In this document: piece by piece, positions 33,030 to 43,926 of the stretch | How positions within the stretch are numbered: the first letter of the stretch is position 1 | How the letters are laid out: each line of letters begins with the position of its first letter | NCBI GenBank assembly: GCA_951812925.1 | Contig: OX638370.1 | Location: 100,578,897 to 100,642,896 of the forward strand | Source: Calliopum simillimum | Taxonomy: Eukaryota; Arthropoda; Insecta; Diptera; Lauxaniidae | Direction: 5' to 3' | DNA: 64,000 bases | The notes under the pieces: generated by a model | What the model saw: the letters and a program-made list of their open reading frames with translations, nothing else | What the model was told of the DNA's origin: nothing | Database searches by the model: none | Program-made: the position numbers and the translations under genes

Positions 33030-34575
33030 ATGGATAAGCCATACTATAGGAAACATTATTCTGACGTTTCCTATTCTAGCAGTCATGGCGATAATTTTTA
33101 TAACCGAGACCAAGGCAGAGGCAGGCAAAGTACAACCCCAAATGTGGAATCATTCAGCCGAAACTACAGGGACAGGAATTCTCAGCAAAAAAGAAAACGT
33201 AATTATCCAGAAGATACGAACCGATTCAGTGGAAAACGTTTTTATGAAAATGAACAATCTACGAGTTCATACCCGAACTCTGCATCGAATAATCCAGGGC
33301 CAATGGGATCGTCCAGCCGCAGTTACAAAGATACTAATTTTCAGCGGATGCGAGAATTTTCTAATGAGGAAACAATAAACAAATTTAACAAAAATGCACA
33401 TCCTGAAAGATTGAATAGACTACTTGATATGTGTGCCTCCACCTGCACCTGTTTGGCCAGTTGATGTAATAGCTAACGAATTAGAACAGCATACCAAAAA
33501 CAACAACAACAACAATCTTCTACCGCTATTGGGTCTACGTTCCGGAGAGTCCCTCCCTTTGGGAGGCGAGAAGTCGCAACATAGACAACAACAGAGTTCA
33601 CGTCGCTACAACACCAACAAGAACAACAAGAACAAGAACAACAAGAACAAGAACAACAAAAACTGCGAAAATGATTCAGATGAACAGTTTAATAAATCTA
33701 TAGAATCGGATGAAGAGTTTAATAATCCTATAGAATCGAATGAAGAGTTAAATAATCCTATTGAATTAAAATTGAAAATTCCAAAAGGTTTAAGTGAAAA
33801 GCAACGTAAACGTGTGAGAAGGCAAGCTAGGCGCCTACAAAAACACGAAACTCCAGTAAATGCAAAGGATGCTTTTACCAAAATCGTCAACCAAGAGTTG
33901 AAAGTGGCAGCGGGAAAAAGTGTGCGTAGGAAAGAAGAAAAATTAAGAGATAGCCGTACTTTTAACATTATGGATGTAAATATATCTAGCGGTAAAATAC
34001 CTGGAGATAAATACAATATATTTTTGGCTGCCTGGAAAAATATATTACAAAATTTACCCAATTCTGGAGAAAACTTCATAGAAAGTTCGGGGTTTTCAGA
34101 TGGTAAATTCATTATTATACTTGTCAGTCTTGATTTATTACCACAACTAAAACAACTTGTTTTGAAATTGCCTACGTTGTGGCCTAATGCATTGTTACGT
34201 TTAATTCCTTGCGAACTTAAAAGAGCTACAATGTATTTTCCAAAAGGTACAATTTCCAAATCCAATAAGGAAATTTTGCATATTCTAGCCGAACAAAATT
34301 CTATTCGTACTGATCAATGGGTCATTTATTTTCGTACACCAATAGAATTGAAAGATTTTGTTCTTTTGGGCATAGATTATGATTCCGCAGAATATTTTGA
34401 AGGCGGTGTAGGACATCTTCAATTTCAAAATAGAACTGTTACAATTAAACTCTCGCGTAATGATGCTAACAACGCTATTGTGCCGACAAAAAAGGAACTA
34501 AGACATATAATTAAACCAGGTATTAAGTTGAAAGGTAAAACAAAAAAGCTATTTATTGATTCTATAAGGAGCTAA
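33030..34575 (+). CDS. DUF4780-family protein, gene 5, divergent, one frameshift
   Basis: The first ATG is at 32991, but the ATG at 33030 (MDKPYYRKHYS) has the better context. The N-terminal part is rich in Ser, Asn, Arg and Gly (SRNYRDRNSQQKRKRNY). Near 33425 the frame must move by +1: the first frame stops at 33464, while the downstream frame carries CVPPPAPVWPVD, the family's proline-tryptophan motif, then an Asn/Lys microsatellite stretch (33616-33661), acidic repeats (ESDEEFNNPIESNEELNNPI), a basic block (KQRKRVRRQARRLQK) and the DUF4780 domain (about 178-345 of the second part: FIESSGFSDGKFII, ATMYFPKGTI, ILAEQN, VLLGIDYDSAEYF). AATAAA near 34626 gives a plausible poly(A) signal. It is opposite in strand to genes 1-4 and much diverged. 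The frameshift could be sequencing error, real decay, or recoding. Confidence 0.65.
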
Positions 34576-34619
34576 ATTTGCACATGTAAACTGTTTAGTA
34601 CGGTATCATATAATTGAAG

Positions 34620-34632
34620 TCTTGAATAAAAA
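34620..34632 (+). terminator. Poly(A) signal for DUF4780 gene 5
   Basis: AATAAA within 'cttgaataaaaataaatg', about 50 nt after the stop at 34573-34575, is a normal fly spacing. Confidence 0.5.
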
Positions 34633-35552
34633 TAAATGAAATATGTAATGATATTAATGGAATTTTTATTTAAAAGGTTGCTACTTGTCAAATCACAAGA
34701 CCACATATACGAATACCTCGCTTACAAATGTACATTTATCGTTCGGAGTGGAGTGGAAAACAAAAAGTTGCAGTTTTTGATAAAAAATAAGATAATCTAC
34801 TTAATAACACTGCACAACAAATAATGTGTTTTTAATTGTTGCATGTAAGTTTTTTGTCAATTCCGAAGCGACTTTCTGCGTAGAATCCGACTCTTACTTC
34901 AGAATTTTCCCATCAGCTCTAGATTTTGAGATATTTGAGGTTAAAAGCCCGAATACGGTTATTTTTGAGGTAAGATGCTGACTCCAGAAATCATGTGGAG
35001 TCATTTACATTTTAGTGGGGCTGGTAAAAGGGCCTGCTAATTATACAGGGTGTAAACGAAGCTCCTGGGAGGTAGAGTAGGCCTGACGAACAAAAAATTG
35101 AACATGGGAGGAAGTCTAAAATTTACCCTGGGGAGTTATTGGGAAAAAGCTGATTTTCTAACTTGTTTTACGAAAAAAAAAAAAAATTTCTTGGGTCACG
35201 TTTTAGAGAAAACTTTTTTATCGGAAACTCTAGCTAATTGTATAAGCTTTCCAAGTGCATTTGGTTAATAGGGCTAAAAGGATTTCACAAAGTTCTGAAC
35301 CTTTAAAGTAGATATTTTAAATATTTGACATTGGCGGCCGTGAAAGTCAAAAAGCATAAAAAAATTAAAAAAAAAAAACTTGAAAATATTCCACGGCGGT
35401 GGAATGGATCGTTCGACCTAAACATTTTGGCGTTTTCTGTACACTGTGTAGAAATAATTAAAAAAATCAGTTGGGCTGTTTTTAAAAAATCTCAGTCTGT
35501 AAATTGTACTAAAATTTCCGTATAAAACGAAAACATCCTAAAAAATAAAACC

Positions 35553-36130
35553 AACAAATAAAAACTGAAATAGTTATTTTAGATGTATTGGTTAATGCTG
35601 AATCCGAACCCTGCACCAAAATTGCGCTAACTTGTCAGGATTCTGAGATATCCTAACCTAAAAGTGCAAAAAACACTGCTTTTTGCTATTTTTAAAGTTA
35701 TATAACGACTTTGGATAGTTTCTGGACATAAATCTTGATATGCAATTTGAAAGTACTCTTTTTGGCCTTCAAAACCCTTTTTGTATTACATATATCAAAG
35801 TCTTTATTTTCTCTGAAATATCCTGAACTGAATTAACGAAAAACCATGTTATTTGCGGTTTTTCAACTATTACAATATTTCTGGGGAATAAAAAAGATAT
35901 CGTTATAATTTAAAACGGGCTTTAAAGACAAAAACTAGTACTTTCAAATACTGTATCAAGATTAATGGCTAGAAACTATCCTGAGTTGTAACATAACTTC
36001 AAAAGTAGCTAAAAACGGTTTTTTTGCAATTTTAGGCTAGGATATCTCAAAATTCGGACAAGTTAACGCAATTTCGGTGCCGGATTCGGATTCAGCATCA
36101 AAAAATACATCTATAGCTATTTCGGTTTTT
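35553..36130. repeat. 0.58-kb foldback adjoining the mariner
   Basis: 'gatgtattggttaatgctga' near 35582 and 'gaatccgaaccctgcaccaa' return in reverse complement at 36070-36115, and the outermost 'aaaactgaaatag' / 'ctatttcggtttt' also match. The arms are about 240 bp, with inner sub-repeats 'gatatcctaacctaaaagtg' and 'tatcaag'. It sits between the left arm of the outer foldback and the left mariner end. Confidence 0.75.
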
Positions 36131-36185
36131 ACGTGGGCTGCTCGATATATTTCTGGCCTAATAATGAAAATGCGAATATTTATCA

Positions 36186-36781
36186 TCAAAAATGGTTTAA
36201 TTGATTTTCAAAGTATTCTCCAGCATGACTTATACACTTTTGCATGCGCCCAAACCAAATGTTGAAGCACTTTTTCAACTCCGATTGAGACACCTCCAAA
36301 ACATGGTTTTTGAACGCTTCAACAGCATCTTCTGGCGACGAAAATCATTGACCACGCATTTTTTTCTTGATGTGCGGGAATAAAAAGAAGTCATTGGGTG
36401 CTAAGTCAGAGCTGTACGGCGGATGACCCATCAATTCGACGTTTTGGTTGGTCAAAAAGGCGCTGGTTTGAGCCGATGTGTGAGAGCTCGCATTGTCATG
36501 GTGAACAATGATTCGTCTTCTCTTGTTCGTTTTTCGAATTTCTCCAAAGACCTCAGGCAAACAAATTGTGGTGTACCACTCAGAATTGACCGTCCTACGT
36601 TGCTCAAGAGGAACAGTCACCACATGACCAGTTTTGCTGAAGAAACAGGCGACCATTTGCTTCGAAGTGCTTCTTTCACGAACAACTTTCGTTGGATTTG
36701 GCTCGTCTTCGAAGATCCACACCGTCGATTGCTGTTTTGTTTCAGGCTCATACGCATACATAGATCCATGATTCGTCACCT
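36186..36781 (-). pseudogene. Mariner transposase, C-terminal catalytic part
   Basis: After the insertion, GGTGACGAATCATGG (36766-36780) encodes GDESW, the first catalytic Asp, in a frame that a 4-bp TATG/TGTA slippage then breaks. The next frame gives YAYEPETKQQSTVWIF, RIIVHHDNASSHTS (second Asp) and MGHPPYSSDLAPNDFFLFP (third Asp, with S in place of the usual P). A TGA at 36345-36347 interrupts the tail, which resumes FSSPEDAVEAF and ends at 36186. Asp spacing HHDN to SSDL fits the D34D mariner signature. Dead by insertion, frameshift and stop. Confidence 0.85.
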
Positions 36782-37961
36782 CCCTGCAGTAAAAATATGA
36801 GACAGTCCACAAAAAATACTAGTTCGCGGTTAGTACTAGCTCAAAACTAGTTAAAAAGGGATGCAGAGGAGGCCATTTGTATTTCAGTTTGTAGTTTGTA
36901 AGCGCAGAGAAATTTGAATCGTGACGAAAACAAATTTAAATTTTTGTTATTTGCTTTTGAAATAATTTTTTCTGTCAAATTGTTTTGCGTCAAAACAAAT
37001 TATGTTTTATTTTTCAAGAAAAATCATAAAAAACAGCATAAATATGTATAAAATATGGAAATGGATAAACAACAAAGTAAGTAATTTTACAAGAAATTTT
37101 ATTTTTCAATGGTAATTACAAAAAATTCATTGTTTTCCTCAATAGTTCTCTGCTCTAAGGATACTGTTAAGGACCGGTTTTCTTAAATATTGGAAGCAAT
37201 TTTTGATTTATGGGAATTTCAGTCTACAAACTTTTAAAAACTTTTTCAAATTAATTGTGGGTATAGTTCAAATCAAATAATATTCTAAAATGTATGGCTT
37301 TTGTTATAGAAATTTCTATCTCTACTTCCAGATGCAATTTATTCGACTTTGTCTCCCTCAGATCTCAAGAATCAAGTTTATGAAACGTTTTAGGCATCAA
37401 AAAAGAGGCACTTTAGAAAGGTATCTAAAGAGCATCAATACTTAATTAAAAAATATGTATAACATGTCGTCGGCTGAGTATTATTTTGCCGTAAACGCTA
37501 CTTCGTTGAAAAAGCAAATGCAGATAACTTGTGCTCGTCTCTATACAAGTTATGTGCTTTTGCTTTTTCAATGAAGTGGCGTTTACGGCAAAATAATACC
37601 TACTCAGCCGACTATGTATTAAATAATATTTTACTTTATTTAATTTATGTTTAGAAAATAAAAATTGATATAAAAACAAAATTATTTGAAACTGTCAGAG
37701 TTTTTCACTATATACCACGTGTATTACTATAGGAGGGCTACACACAAAACAACTGGTTCAAGACTAGTTGTTAAGTGACTACTTCCATACCACAACTAGC
37801 CCTGGAAGTAATGCATAAGGGGCCAATTGAAATTTCGTAGGACATCAACACACAAAAAAGAACAGTTGCTTGTATGCAAAAGGGATTGAAGTCGGACTAG
37901 TACTGGTTGGTAGAGGACTAGTTAATGGACTACTCTTTAACTAGTCCATTTGCTGGCAGGG
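36782..37961. mobile_element. 1.18-kb TIR element inserted in the mariner
   Basis: The ends are CCCTGCAG (36782-36789) and CTGGCAGGG (37953-37961). Removing the element restores the mariner sequence if CT is counted as a 2-bp target duplication. Both sub-terminal regions carry several 'actagt' motifs (about 36820-36855 and 37750-37945). It contains a 144-bp near-palindrome but no transposase. The superfamily is unknown: short CCC-starting TIRs, a 2-bp duplication and repeated sub-terminal motifs do not single one out. Confidence 0.7.
37469..37612. repeat. 144-bp near-perfect hairpin inside the 1.18-kb element
   Basis: 'gtcggctgagtattattttg' returns inverted at the end as 'caaaataatacctactcagc' plus 'cgac'. 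The arms are about 66 nt with about four differences, including one indel, and a loop of about 11 nt ('cgtctctatac'). It looks like a third layer of insertion. Confidence 0.8.
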
Positions 37962-38433
37962 CTATGACAATCTTATAAACGTCTTTTGAAGCACCGCGAT
38001 CGTATTTTTTCAACATTTCTTTGCACCAATCGACACGAACCTTTTTTTGAGCGATTGTCAAATTGTGCGGGATCCAACGAGAACAAACCTTTTTTACGGC
38101 CAGGTGTTCATGCAATATCAAATGTATGCTAGTGGGAGAAATGCCCAAGGATGCCTCTATCTCACGGTATGTCACATGACGATCTTGCATTATTAGTTCA
38201 CGCATGGGATCAATGTTCTCTGGCACAACGGCCGTTTTTAAACGACCTTCACGGAATTCGACTTTGAGCGAGCGTCGGCCACGATTGAATTCATTATACC
38301 AGTTTTTCACAGTGCTATAGGATGGTGCTTTATCGCCATACAAAGATTTTAGTTCATCGATGCACTCTTGTCGTGATAATCCACATCGAAAGTTGTGAAA
38401 AATCGCACGAAAATGTTCACGAGTTAATTCCAT
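37962..38433 (-). pseudogene. Mariner transposase, N-terminal part (DNA-binding HTH region)
   Basis: First ATG at 38433 (MELTREHFRAIFHNF). It includes CGLSRQECIDELKSLYG, APSYSTVKNWYNEFNRGRRS, VTYREIEASLGIS and WIPHNLTIAQKKVRVDWCKE, i.e. the paired HTH motifs and linker that bind mariner terminal repeats. The frame is cut by the 1.18-kb insertion just after KDVYKIV, immediately before the expected first catalytic Asp. The upstream four codons seen as open frame begin with TTG and are not part of the protein. The missing GDESW block is on the far side of the insertion. Confidence 0.85.
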
Positions 38434-39062
38434 TTTTTTTGCCAAATTGATTTTTTCAAGTCACTGTAAACAACACAAATCATAGTCGTACGTCAAAACG
38501 TTCTGAGTACGTTTATGCTAAAAAATATCAAACTTTCCAATAAAAATGTCAGATTGCCTAGGCCGGAAATATATCGAGCAGCCTACGTATTTGTTGGTTT
38601 TATTTTTTACGATTTTTTCGTTTTACATGGAAATTTTAGTACCATTTTCAAAATGAGATTTTATAAAAACGGCCCCACGGATTTTTTAAATTTTTTCTCA
38701 AAAACCCAAAGAAAACTATCTATATGAATTTCAACTGAGCACTCATGTTTAAGTAGGTCGAACGATCCATTCCACCGCCGTGATCAACTTTAAAGATTCA
38801 GAACTTTGCGAACCTTTTGAAGCCCTATAAACCACTCTTAGAAAGTTTATTCAATTAGCAAAGAATTTCTCACAAATAAGTTTTCTTTAAAACGTTAGGG
38901 TGACCCAAGAAATTTTTTTTTTGTAAAATAAGTCAGACAATCAGTTTTTTCCCAATAAATTCTCAGGGGTACATTTTAGACATAGGTGCATGTTTTTGTT
39001 AGTCTAGGTCTTTTCTACCACTTCACAGAAGCATTGTAACCTTATCGTTTACATCCTATATA

Positions 39063-40838
39063 ACAACTCAAAATTCAAACTTTAATTTGCGTCAAAAAAA
39101 CTACCCATTGGTACATATACATATATAAGTATAAAGTATGCATCTCTTTGCAAAGGATATTCGCTTTACTGTGAACACAAAGGTAAAATTAGTTTTTTGT
39201 TATTGTTGATAGTTTTGTTAATATACATACAATGAATTAAGGCTTCGTTGTTATCTGAAAATCATTCTCCTACCGCATTGCTAATAAATGGAACTTGTGT
39301 GTTTTCATTAAGTCCAGTATCCTACGTATGTATTTTGTCACTCTAAAATGTCCTTTGGTATGTAGAGTGTTTTTTGTGTTTTGTAATCAAAATTTTTGCA
39401 TGCGAATGCTTTGCATTTCTGTCTGTGATGTTAGTTGATAAAAAAGCTTAGATTTATGAGGGTAAAAACTCCAATATGATGTTGATAATGAATTAATTGT
39501 TAGCAATCGTTTTAAGGGTAAATTGATGAGGGTAAAGTATTTCAAGTGTTCTTAATATGTATGTATGTACATGTGTATACATGAAATGTAATAGAAATCG
39601 TTTTTGAAGTAGGTATGTATAGGTACATATTTACATACTTAAGACTGACAGCATTTCTCAACTTTATGTTTGATATCATTGCGGGATAAGTACTAAATGA
39701 TTGGCTATCACTATTACAACTCTACAACTTTATAATTGTTTATTTGAAAATAGTGAAATGGGGTGTCTTATGTCTTTTATTTCTATAACCTCGTAGGATG
39801 AGCGTAGAGACAAAATGAATCATTTCGATGAAATCCAATTCTTTTCGATGACTTTGATATCATAAACGGCTATTAGGATCCATTAATTTTCTTATGTAAT
39901 GACTTTTAACAGGTGACTTGATAAGTAAGTAAGCCTTCTGAATTTCTCCCAAATTTTTGAGTGGTTTCCAGAGAGTGTGTTTTTAAGAAAATGGGTATGT
40001 TAAATATTTATATGTATTCACTTTGGTATGTTCTTTTTTTAAGACAAAACTTATGACGAAATTATTTCAAGGACAGAACTTCACTCGTTACATTCAAGGG
40101 TTTCAATAAAACAATACACCTATTCAAAAAAAAATATTTTTTTCCAATTACTATCATTACTTTTATTCCTTCATTGTTATTGTTGCATCTATCTATTATA
40201 CGAATTGCTGCACGTAGAGCTCTTTAGCTCTCTTGCAGCGATTATGTTGCGATTCGTTGGTCGTTATTGTTTAACTTGTGGAGAGTGGGTGACATGCCGT
40301 GAAATGCTTTTAAAGTAAATGATTCTGTTTAATTGTTTTTCACACTTACTCCAATGCAAAATTATGCCTTATAAGTGTTTTTCTCAAAACACTTACACTG
40401 GCACTTTGTGATATTTACTGCAATAATACTCTTAGCACATAACGTCATAACTTCTTAGCAATTGTTAATCGGCTTTTCTTTTAAGAGGCGGTTAAAGTTT
40501 TTTAATGTTCAACTTCTCCTAATAGAACATAGTAAATAGCACTTAGTCTAATACACACATAATAAATGCATTGCCTGAATATTTGTCTTTAGCCAACATG
40601 TCGTATGAGTAATGTGCATTTAAGAACTGATTCATACGCTGAGGAAGTGATTGGCTTGAATGAATCAAATACAGTGTTCGAATAAAATCAGAAAGTATTT
40701 ATATATATATAAAAATGCCAAAAAAGTATTAATTTCAAACTATTTTGGAATAAATTTCATACTTTTTTGGAATAAATTTCAAACTTTTTTGGAAAAAAAT
40801 CGGAATTTAATATCGAAAAAGTTGAAAATCAATACTAA
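39063..40838. other. Intergenic, no supported gene
   Basis: AT-rich sequence with 'tatgtatgtacatgtgtata'-type runs near 39555-39580. No recognisable ORF, RNA gene or terminal repeat. A short direct triplication of 'tttttggaataaatttca' lies near 40742-40795. Confidence 0.5.
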
Positions 40839-40889
40839 ATGGAATCAAAAGTAAGCAAAGTAAACAATAATTTTTTAGTGTGTATCCAG

Positions 40890-41140
40890 TTTGTAATCAG
40901 CTGCTTTAAATATGAAGGCCACGCAGATAATAAGCCCAAATCAGAACGTCCTACATTTTTCACACATGGAGATCGGCTACAAATCAAGCGCGTGATCGTC
41001 TTAGATCCGTTCATAAGTGCACAGAAAATAAGTGCAGGTCTCCCCATTCCAATTAAAAGCGAACTTCATCCAGAAACCATAAGAAAAGCCGTGATTGATG
41101 CTGGACTTAGTTCTCGCGTAAGTCATAAAAAACGGATTGG
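40890..41140 (+). pseudogene. Tc1-like transposase, HTH-region fragment
   Basis: A plus-strand frame reads RPTFFTHGDRLQIKRVIVLDPFISAQKISAGLP, then LHPETIRKAVIDAGLSSRVSHKKR. This resembles the second helix-turn-helix of Tc1-like transposases (arrangement 'D..I.R....P..SA..I...L......S..TIRR.L..AGL..R...KKP'). The frame dissolves into AT-rich sequence after about 41140 and there is no catalytic domain, so it is a relic. The open frame upstream to 40839 has no family match. Confidence 0.6.
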
Positions 41141-43260
41141 CAAATTTTCGAAAATTTTGACCAATTTTTTTTTTCTAAAACACTATTTTCCAAAAAATGT
41201 CTTATTAACTTATAGCTTTAGTAACAAATTATGAAAGCCTAATCTATCTCCTTTCATTTGATATGCAATTTGTACCTAATTTGTTTCATTAGTACATTTT
41301 TTATCGGAAACATTAAAGTAAACCATAGAAATTTTCATAAAAATTAGCAAAACATTACAATAACACCGAAAATTCGCCATATCTCGAAAATCATTTCTCA
41401 AATTTAAAACTTTTGAAGCTAATTCAAATACCTTTCATATAACACTAATATTATTGAAATGCATTAAGGGGTTCCACACTTATACCGGTTTTCATAAAGC
41501 TATATCAAGTTCTTCCGATGGCTATATCTCCGTTCGTTCTGCGAATTTCGATAAAAGGAACTAAGAACAGTTGTTCAGAATAGTCACAGGAATGGGTGGG
41601 TGCAGTATAATTATTTCGACTTTTTTCTGGCTTTAAAGGATTTTGAACCAGTTTGCAGCATTGCATGCAAAGGTAGTTAAAAAAACCCACTAGAATTTTA
41701 TTTTTGTCTGTTAAGTCTTTTTATGGTTAGGGCTCAATATTTTTAATTCAAATAAATATTTAATTGAATTATATCAAACAAACAGTTGTTTCTCTCAAAT
41801 AAACCACCCTCTCAGTGTATACTTCTGTATGTATAAACCAGTGAGGACCAAACTCAACACTCGTGCATTTTGTCAATGTATAAAAGCTCATTGAAAGCTT
41901 TTGTATATTGTATAAGCTGCGAGTAAGTGACGACTACTGAAACAGTTGAACGCTTATCTGAGAGTGAATACGTATACGGAAAGCTTTTAAGCACAAAAAC
42001 TCAAGTGCCCGTGGGCATAGGCTTTGGACATCACTGGTATAAGCACTGCCCTTACTTTCTGAGAGGAGATAAAACAAAAACTCTTTCTATGGAAATTCTT
42101 CCTTCTTTTTGATAGTTACTAATTAAACTCTTAAAAATCGACTGAACATGAAAATCAGTTAAGAAATGTTCAAGTACCGATTTTTCCACTTTTTGCATCC
42201 CTCTAAAATGTACCAATTTCCAGCGGAATCGGAATGGGTGCTGTCAATTCCTGTTATGCTAGGCATGAAATGGCTGTATAACAAATAATTTATTTTGATT
42301 CCATAATCAAAATGGTAAGAAAAATTCACTAGAGTGTAATAAAATTTTTAATTTAATTTTAATGCACACCAAACTATCGTAAAAAGAGGAAAACTTCAAT
42401 CTTACCCGCCTATCAAATAGGGACACTTTTATTTGAGCACACAGGTCAGCCAGGCCGAAGTTTATGCTCCTGCAGACGCGCATAACAACGACAACTAACT
42501 CATAAAAAACTTTTTCAATTTCATTTTGTTTAAGGCAAAGTTACGTTCTGTTCGTTAAACTTTTTCGCATATTTTTTAATGTGAACATCCAATGCATCAA
42601 AACAGCAACAGCGCACTAAATTGTTAAGTTCAATGTATGAGTGGATCTTAAAGTCATCATCACTATGTTCCGCCTGCCACTCGATAAAAATACTTAGTAA
42701 AGTCGGATATGTACTTGAAAGTCCTGAAATAATAAACTAACTACTTAAAAGTAGCATCGTTTATGTGCAACACTTTTTAATGACCGATACAACGTGATTT
42801 TTACAGAAGGATATATTGAAGTAAGAAAATGAAAAAGTGAGCAAAAAGAATGAATCGAATGTTACTAAATTGTATGGGCTTGTCCACTAGGCTGTGTCGG
42901 TCTCTATTTGAAAACTTAACTTGAGAAAATCCATGATGTCTGATGTTTAAAGATTTTATGTCATTGTGAAGAGCTTAATATGGTCTTATTTTTTTCGTCA
43001 ATGCCTTTGGATCTCCGAAGTCATGTTCGGCTAGTGAAACCCAGATTCTCTGGTTTGTATCCCTCTTAATGAAATTTTTCCTAATAAAATTAAAGTCTTT
43101 GAGGATATATTTACACTAATAGAAATTAGGAAAAATTTTAGGCCTACTTAAGCTCTTTACAACGATTAATAATTTTTGAACATCGGACATCACCTCTCGA
43201 AGTTATGGAAAAAGATAATTTCGCCTGTTTTCAGAGTGGTCCAACTATCAAGGTAAATTT
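41141..43260. other. Intergenic, no supported gene
   Basis: AT-rich sequence. The segment 41505-41600 repeats the phrase 'cttccgatggctatatctcc' found in the DUF4780 spacer units (19757 and 22232), suggesting a diverged piece of the same repeat. Short ORFs have no motif. Confidence 0.45.
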
Positions 43261-43494
43261 TCAAATTGGGTGCGGTTCTTCCAATATTTTTTCATAAGCC
43301 CGGCCTATTGACTCATATCGCTGGAATTCGCCAACCATATACCCCTTGCCGCCTATGTGACGGTAGCGCAAAAGGACAAAACGTTGAAAATATGTATACA
43401 AAGCGGTATGTTTCCTCAGACCAACAAGAAGTCTGCCCCCTAGATGGATTTCTATAAAGCTTGGTAAATATATTGATGCAAAGGTCCGAAACAT
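43261..43494 (-). CDS. Unrecognised ORF, possible exon or gene fragment
   Basis: The minus strand is open for about 77 codons ending at a TGA at 43261-43263. The composition is more protein-like than that of neighbouring ORFs (FASIYLPSFIEIHLGGRLL, GGKGYMVGEFQRYESIGRAY), with few low-complexity runs and locally higher GC. I do not recognise the family. It could be an exon of a host gene, a decayed copy of one, or chance. No confident splice sites were identified. Confidence 0.3.
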   Translation of the reverse strand: MFRTFASIYLPSFIEIHLGGRLLVGLRKHTALYTYFQRFVLLRYRHIGGKGYMVGEFQRYESIGRAYEKILEEPHPI

Positions 43495-43874
43495 TTGTAA
43501 GCATTCAAAACTGACTTCTTATGTAAAGGACGGGAAAGCACTTTAAGTTTAAGAAGGGGGTAGTGTGACGTAGATGCAAAATAAAGAAAATTGATAAAAG
43601 CACCATCTCACGTAAAACGATTAAACATAGTGCATTAGGTAACAAAACCCGGAATGCAATGAAATAAGAGGAAACTTAAGAATCAACTGATTGGATCAGT
43701 TGTCATTGACAATACGAATTTTTTGATGGCAACCAAACTTCGAAATAAGTTGTCATACTCAATAGAGGCCTTTATAATCCAGATTCAAACCATCCCAATG
43801 ATGAAAACGATCAATTAAACCAACGATCTTTCAGTAAAATCAAAATACCAATGGCCATTTTATCAAATTGAGCT

Positions 43875-43880
43875 TTTATT
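43875..43880 (-). terminator. Poly(A) signal of the proline-rich gene
   Basis: TTTATT on the plus strand is AATAAA on the gene strand, 47 nt beyond the stop codon (43927-43929). Confidence 0.65.
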
Positions 43881-43926
43881 ATAAATGTTTCTCCAATAAC
43901 TTTAAATAGTCGCTGAGCATATCACG

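Larger units (their letters stand above)
36132..38587 (-). mobile_element. Mariner transposon, broken, with TA flanks
   Basis: The terminal repeats 'CGTGGGCTGCTCGATATATT' (36132) and, inverted, 'CGTAGGCTGCTCGATATATT' (ending 38587) are flanked by TA. The removable 1.18-kb insertion (36782-37961) leaves an element of about 1.28 kb, the usual size of mariners. The transposase runs on the minus strand and is dead. It is inside the long arms of a foldback element. Confidence 0.85.
35041..39062. mobile_element. Foldback family A, copy 2, holding a nested mariner stack
   Basis: The outer ends are complementary: 'acagggtgtaaacgaagctc' on the left and 'gtttacatcctatataac' on the right. Arms of about 500 bp run inward (left to about 35550, right from about 38590) through 'gggtgaccc', 'attccaccgccgtg' and 'aggtcgaacgatccattcca'. 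The arm sequence 'aaaataaaaccaacaaata' abuts the mariner terminus on the right and is separated from the left mariner terminus by a second foldback. The inner cargo is annotated separately. No gene belongs to the arms themselves. Confidence 0.75.

Noticed and set aside
33606..34265. 219-residue minus-strand ORF
   Set aside because: Antisense shadow of DUF4780 gene 5, beginning in the AAC/AAG repeat.
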